From NCBI GenBank assembly GCA_944381965.1, contig CALWMO010000004.1, forward strand, positions 1-37,651: a stretch of 37,651 nt of DNA, in the 5' to 3' direction. The stretch's first letter is position 1. The number at the start of each line of letters is the position of its first letter. Source of the stretch: an uncultured Butyricicoccus sp. (GTDB lineage Bacteria > Bacillota > Clostridia > Oscillospirales > Butyricicoccaceae). Below are positions 33,713 through 37,651 of this stretch, piece by piece. A model generated the notes under the pieces. That model was not told where the DNA came from, did no database searches, and saw nothing but the letters and a program-made list of their open reading frames with translations. The position numbers and the translations under genes were made by a program.

Positions 33713-34969
33713 TTATATTTTTATTCCATTTACATATTTTGCATATATAGCTCTATCTTCTAAATAGTATGCTATTCTTTCAAGCCTATCTGTAAGCTTA
33801 AGCTCATTTATATTATCTAAATTGCTATCATCAAGCACAAGTGCATCAAATACATATCCCTTTTCAAGCTTTCCGACTTTACCAAAAAAACTACCAGAGC
33901 CTGCTGTTGCAAGATAAAAACTTTCAGCAAAAGACAAAGGTTTTGCATTTTCATCTATAAGACGCATATATAACTTACTCATACCAATAGCATCTGTTAT
34001 AGCTCTAAACATAGATATATTAGCACCACCCGCTATATCAGTGCCTAAGCCTATATTTAAATCATTATCAAGATAATATCTTACAGGTGCAATTCCACTT
34101 GCAAGGTTCATATTAGACTGAGGACAATGTGCAATATAACTTTGTGTTTGTTTTAAAAGTTTAATTTCTTTTGGTGTGCAATAGACACAATGAGCAAATA
34201 TACTTTTATTTCCCAGTAAATTAGCTTTATAATAAGTATCAGCGTAATTTTCAGCCTCAGGACATAGACTTTTTACCCACTCGATTTCACTTAAATTTTC
34301 ACTTAAATGAGTTTGCACAGGCAAATCATCTCTAATTTCGCCGAGCATTTGCATTAAGTCATCTGTGCAAGAAGGCGTAAATCTTGGGGTTAATATCGGC
34401 TTGCAATTTTGAAATTTACTTACACTTTCAAGCCATAATTTAGTGTTATCAATAGAAGATTGTGCATCTTTTTCGCAAAGGCTGTCAGGGCAATTACGGT
34501 TCATATTAACCTTACCTACAAGCGTTATAAGCCCCGATTTATTAAGCATATCCATAAGCATATATGTCGCCTTGTTATGCACCGTAGCAAAAATACAAGC
34601 TCTTGTGCTACTGCTATTTTTAAGTGCCTCTACAAACGAAGTATACGCCTTTTCAGCATATTCTAAATCATTATACTTGCTTTCCTCAGGGAATGTGTAT
34701 GTATTAAGCCAGTCTATAAGTTCTAAGTCCATACCTAAGCCTCTAAAAGCATATTGTGGAGCATGTATATGTAAATCTGTCATACCAGAGATTATAATTT
34801 TATCTTTATAATCTACAATATCAAGATTTTTATACTGGTCTGGCAAAGATTTAAAAATACCGTTTATAACACCATTTTCACATACAAGATAATGATTTTC
34901 GTATGTTTTTAATTTATTTTTGCTTTCACTGGTTATGAAGTTACCTTTTACTACAAAGTTAGCTTTCAT
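33713..34969 (-). CDS. guaD: Guanine deaminase (amidohydrolase family)
   Basis: A 418-aa zinc hydrolase that converts guanine to xanthine. Metal ligands H67 and H69 are in TDLHIHAP, with further ligands in QTHLSEN, FAHCVY and GTDIAGG. LIDWLNTYTFPEE (about 84-96) and TPRFTPSC are typical of guanine deaminases rather than of other amidohydrolases. Length is normal. It follows the diaminopimelate dehydrogenase gene by 4 nt and is probably cotranscribed, although the two pathways are not obviously linked. The ATG is at 34969. Confidence 0.88.
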   Translation of the reverse strand: MKANFVVKGNFITSESKNKLKTYENHYLVCENGVINGIFKSLPDQYKNLDIVDYKDKIIISGMTDLHIHAPQYAFRGLGMDLELIDWLNTYTFPEESKYNDLEYAEKAYTSFVEALKNSSSTRACIFATVHNKATYMLMDMLNKSGLITLVGKVNMNRNCPDSLCEKDAQSSIDNTKLWLESVSKFQNCKPILTPRFTPSCTDDLMQMLGEIRDDLPVQTHLSENLSEIEWVKSLCPEAENYADTYYKANLLGNKSIFAHCVYCTPKEIKLLKQTQSYIAHCPQSNMNLASGIAPVRYYLDNDLNIGLGTDIAGGANISMFRAITDAIGMSKLYMRLIDENAKPLSFAESFYLATAGSGSFFGKVGKLEKGYVFDALVLDDSNLDNINELKLTDRLERIAYYLEDRAIYAKYVNGIKI

Positions 34970-34973
34970 ATTA

Positions 34974-35954
34974 TTATAGCATATGAGCTCTTAACTCTTC
35001 GCCAGATAATGGTGATAGGTAAGCTGGTGCAATATCAAATACAGTCTTAGCACCGCTCATTCCCTCCTGAGCCATCTTATAAGCGGCACGAGCATAAGCA
35101 ACAAGTACAGAACCTGTAAACTCTGGGTTTGAATCAAGCTGTAAACGGTACTCGATTAAATGCTTGTTACCATCTTTAGTTTCACCTGTGCGAATTACAA
35201 AACCGCCATGAGGTAAACCTGCATGGTCTTTTTTCATTGTTTCTGCATCAATAAAATGTACAGTAGTATCATAATCGGAGAAATAGTTCGGCATTTCCTT
35301 GATTTCTTTTTCAATTTTTGCAATATCTGCACCTTCTGCTGCTACAACAAAAACTTCACGAGTATGCTTCTCACGAGTTGTAAGCTCTGGATTCTTACCA
35401 TCACGAACAGCCTCTAAAGCTGCTTCAACAGGAATAGTATACTGACGAGCATCTAAAACGCCCTCAATACGTCTTACAGCATCTGAATGACCTTGGCTAA
35501 CACCACGACCCCAGAAAGTATAGTCTGTGCCTTGTGGCAGAATACAGCCTGCATATAAACGATTTAATGAGAACATACCTGGGTCCCAACCACATGAGAT
35601 GATACCAACAGTGCCAGCCTTCTTAGCCACCTTATCTACATTTTCAAAATGTGTAGGGATATTTGCATGAGTATCAAAGCTATCAATTACATTGAAAAAC
35701 TGTGCAAAATGTGGTGTTTGATGTGGTAAATCGGTTGCACTACCACCACATATAATCATAACATCGATTTCATCTTTCATCTTCATTGCATCGTCCACAT
35801 GATAAACAGATGCAGATTCTGTTGCAATCTTTAAATCTTCTGGATTACGACGAGTAAATACCGCTTTTAACTCCATATCTGGGTTTTGTGCAATAGATGC
35901 TTCAACACCTCTGCCAAGGTTACCATAACCTAAAATACCAACACGAATTGACAT
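34974..35954 (-). CDS. ddh: meso-Diaminopimelate dehydrogenase
   Basis: A 326-aa NADPH enzyme that makes meso-diaminopimelate directly from tetrahydrodipicolinate, a one-step shortcut for wall and lysine synthesis. The Rossmann motif GYGNLG is at 9-14; ISCGWDPGMFSLNRLYA and FWGRGVSQGHSDAVRRI are strongly diagnostic. Length matches characterised enzymes. GGAG is upstream of the ATG at 35954. It heads a two-gene unit with guanine deaminase. Confidence 0.96.
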   Translation of the reverse strand: MSIRVGILGYGNLGRGVEASIAQNPDMELKAVFTRRNPEDLKIATESASVYHVDDAMKMKDEIDVMIICGGSATDLPHQTPHFAQFFNVIDSFDTHANIPTHFENVDKVAKKAGTVGIISCGWDPGMFSLNRLYAGCILPQGTDYTFWGRGVSQGHSDAVRRIEGVLDARQYTIPVEAALEAVRDGKNPELTTREKHTREVFVVAAEGADIAKIEKEIKEMPNYFSDYDTTVHFIDAETMKKDHAGLPHGGFVIRTGETKDGNKHLIEYRLQLDSNPEFTGSVLVAYARAAYKMAQEGMSGAKTVFDIAPAYLSPLSGEELRAHML

Positions 35955-35990
35955 TGTTATATAACTCCTTTAAAATAAAACTTTTAGTTT

Positions 35991-36020
35991 ACTATAACAT
36001 TTTTTTGCTTATTTTGTCTA
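35991..36020 (-). promoter_or_regulatory. Promoter of ddh-guaD
   Basis: On the minus strand TAGACA (36015-36020) and TATAGT (35991-35996) with an 18-nt spacer, about 37 nt ahead of the ATG. Confidence 0.5.
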
Positions 36021-36078
36021 GTGTTTATTAACAAGACTTATCCACAGACTGTGCAAAAAAATGTGTGTTTCTTTATTA

Positions 36079-36107
36079 TTGACTACACAACTATAATCTA
36101 GTAAAAT
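36079..36107 (+). promoter_or_regulatory. Promoter of the MATE gene
   Basis: TTGACT (36079-36084), a 17-nt spacer and TAAAAT (36102-36107), about 43 nt ahead of the start codon. A TATAAT inside the spacer (36092-36097) could serve an alternative start. Confidence 0.5.
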
Positions 36108-36149
36108 CATTTTATATACTAATATATCAAATATGAAAGGATAGGAAAA

Positions 36150-37529
36150 ATGGAAACCTCTAAAGCTGAAATTCAGGAAAATAAAATGGGGATAATGCCT
36201 GAAAATAAGCTACTTTTAAACATGTCAATCCCTATAATGATAGCGATGCTTGTACAAGCACTGTACAATATTGTAGATAGTATCTTTGTTTCTCAGTTGA
36301 GTGAAGACGCACTAAATGCAGTATCACTTGCATTTCCAATGCAAAATTTAATGATTGCTGTATCTACTGGTACTTGTGTTGGTATGAATGCATTATTATC
36401 TAAAAGCCTTGGCGAAAAAAATTTTAAACAGGTTAAGCTTGCTGCAAATAACGGACTATTTCTATCATTTATGAGTTTTATTGTTTTTGCACTTATTGGT
36501 ATTTTTGGTTCAAGAACATTTTATCTTTCACAAACAGATATATCTGGTATTGTTGATGATGGTACAGCATATTTAACTATTTGTTTAGTATTTTCGTTTG
36601 GTTTGTTTGGTCAGATTTGTTTTGAACGACTTTTACAGTCAACTGGCAGAACATTCTATACAATGATAACACAAGGTACTGGTGCTATTATCAATATTAT
36701 TTTTGACCCACTTCTTATCTTTGGTATTGGACCATTCCCTAAAATGGGTGTAGCTGGTGCTGCTGTTGCGACTGTAACTGGTCAGATTGTAGCACTTATT
36801 ATTTCTGTATTTATAAATCATGCAAAAAATCCTGAAATTGAGTTAAGTATAAAAGGATTCAAGCCAAATTTAGATACGATTAAAAGAATTTATATGGTCG
36901 GTATACCTAGCATAATAATGGTATCTATTGGCTCTGTTATGGTTTTTGGAATGAATAAAATTTTAATTTCATTTACATCTACTGCTACAGCTATATTTGG
37001 TGTTTATTATAAACTACAAAGCTTTGTATTTATGCCTGTATTCGGTATAAATAATGGTATGGTACCAATTATTGCATATAACTATGGTGCAAGAAAACCT
37101 CACAGAATAAAAAAAGTCTTAAAACTTGCTATTATGTATGCATGCTTAATTATGTTTATAGGATTTATAATAATTCAGATAGCACCAACTATGCTTTTAG
37201 GTATGTTTAATCCATCTGAAAATATGATTTTACTTGGTGTACCTGCACTCAGAATAATAAGTATAAGCTTTTTACTAGCTGGATTTGCTATTATATCATC
37301 TTCATATTTCCAAGCACTTGGACATGGTATATTTAGTTTATTGGTATCTATACTCAGACAGCTGTTTGTATTATTACCTGCCGCTTATATATTAAGTAAA
37401 CTTGGTGGGCTTGATACAGTATGGTGGGCATTCCCTATTGCAGAAATTATGAGTGCTAGTTTGTCAGCATTATTCATAAACCGTATATACCACAAAGAAA
37501 TTCGTCCATTGGAATTAGAAAACAAGTGA
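36150..37529 (+). CDS. MATE-family multidrug exporter
   Basis: A 459-aa inner-membrane antiporter with about 12 helices in two homologous halves, which exports cationic drugs or metabolites using Na+ or H+. Family features are the N-terminal IPIMIAMLVQALYNIVDSIFVSQL (as IPIMIAML and YNIVDSIFV), the GATVT-like repeat GVAGAAVATVTGQ at mid-protein, and FGINNGMVPIIAYNYGA starting the second half. Length is normal. AAGGA lies ahead of the ATG at 36150. It is monocistronic, with a promoter and terminator; the substrate is unknown. Confidence 0.93.
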   Translation: METSKAEIQENKMGIMPENKLLLNMSIPIMIAMLVQALYNIVDSIFVSQLSEDALNAVSLAFPMQNLMIAVSTGTCVGMNALLSKSLGEKNFKQVKLAANNGLFLSFMSFIVFALIGIFGSRTFYLSQTDISGIVDDGTAYLTICLVFSFGLFGQICFERLLQSTGRTFYTMITQGTGAIINIIFDPLLIFGIGPFPKMGVAGAAVATVTGQIVALIISVFINHAKNPEIELSIKGFKPNLDTIKRIYMVGIPSIIMVSIGSVMVFGMNKILISFTSTATAIFGVYYKLQSFVFMPVFGINNGMVPIIAYNYGARKPHRIKKVLKLAIMYACLIMFIGFIIIQIAPTMLLGMFNPSENMILLGVPALRIISISFLLAGFAIISSSYFQALGHGIFSLLVSILRQLFVLLPAAYILSKLGGLDTVWWAFPIAEIMSASLSALFINRIYHKEIRPLELENK

Positions 37530-37536
37530 TAAAAAG

Positions 37537-37563
37537 ACGCACTGAAAATAATATTCAGTGCGT
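37537..37563 (+). terminator. Intrinsic terminator after the MATE gene
   Basis: ACGCACTGAA (37537-37546) and TTCAGTGCGT (37554-37563) form a perfect 10-bp stem; only a short T-run follows. Confidence 0.75.
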
Positions 37564-37583
37564 TAATTTATATATTTATAATC

Positions 37584-37616
37584 ATCAAAAAAACCAGTCC
37601 TTTATGGACTGGTTTT
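37584..37616 (-). terminator. Intrinsic terminator after a minus-strand tRNA
   Basis: AAAACCAGTCC and GGACTGGTTTT form a perfect 11-bp stem with a 5-nt loop; the minus strand continues into seven T. It lies 8 nt past the partial tRNA. Confidence 0.9.
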
Positions 37617-37624
37617 AAAGTATA

Positions 37625-37651
37625 TGGAGCTGTTAAACAGATTCGAACTGT
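37625..37651 (-). tRNA. Partial tRNA, 3' end only
   Basis: The minus strand shows most of a T arm (ACAG-TTCGAAT-CTGT), the 3' acceptor strand TAACAGC, U73 and an encoded CCA. The 5' part, including the anticodon, is beyond the window. The implied 5' acceptor GCTGTTA with U73 fits tRNA-Thr or tRNA-Gly, but the isotype is not decided. Confidence 0.75.

Noticed and set aside
36038-36046. Exact DnaA-box match TTATCCACA upstream of the MATE gene
   Set aside because: A single box without a cluster, dnaA/dnaN or an AT-rich unwinding element does not make an origin; it is likely chance.

Overview
The window reads as chromosome of a low-GC, strictly anaerobic, butyrate-forming Clostridia-type Firmicute. 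The genes pointing there are a butyryl-CoA:acetate CoA-transferase, a bcd-etfB-etfA operon, an [FeFe] hydrogenase, a spore gene (spoVAC), meso-diaminopimelate dehydrogenase, an S-layer-homology protein and a Trp T-box leader. Ribosome binding sites are strong AGGAGG-type and many promoters are near-consensus sigma-A. I see no phage, insertion sequence, CRISPR array or plasmid functions. The genus cannot be fixed from the sequence alone.

Layout. (1) 1-2331, minus strand: a DivIVA-like coiled-coil protein, a fumarase-type beta subunit and a [FeFe] hydrogenase that runs off the left edge. (2) 2438-5225, plus: catabolic-type threonine ammonia-lyase, then the butyryl-CoA:acetate CoA-transferase, each with its own promoter and terminator. 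(3) 5331-10884, plus: an FtsK/SpoIIIE translocase, a flavin reductase-like protein, and a large secreted WG-repeat/DUF3298/SLH protein. (4) 10883-17407, minus: zinc-ribbon/YARHG membrane protein plus release factor 1; NAD synthetase plus thioredoxin; and a GntR regulator with an ABC ATPase and permease. (5) 17408-21015: a promoter, a structured ~185-nt leader and bcd-etfB-etfA. (6) 21018-24060: spoVAC, an XRE regulator, an Mrp-type ATPase (minus) and a split chromate-transporter pair (plus). (7) 24059-25805, minus: TrpB2-type tryptophan synthase beta behind a Trp-specific T-box. (8) 25863-30972, minus: a LacI-type regulator and the galK-galE-galT Leloir operon. (9) 31023-37651: initiator tRNA, two overlapping membrane GGDEF genes, guanine deaminase with diaminopimelate dehydrogenase, a MATE exporter, and the 3' end of another tRNA.

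How the parts fit. Bcd-Etf reduces crotonyl-CoA to butyryl-CoA and, in this family, can bifurcate electrons to ferredoxin. Hydrogenase can vent reduced ferredoxin as H2, and the CoA-transferase releases butyrate while regenerating acetyl-CoA. Both butyrate promoters (but, bcd) carry an 18-bp element resembling the NADH-sensing Rex operator, which would tie the two loci to redox state. The thiolase, hydroxybutyryl-CoA dehydrogenase and crotonase genes are not in the window.

I did not find an obviously new defence or mobile system. The best candidates for undescribed biology are the structured leader ahead of bcd-etfBA, the DivIVA-like/lone fumarase beta/hydrogenase gene cluster, the paired membrane GGDEF proteins with unassigned sensory domains, and the WG-DUF3298-SLH surface protein.
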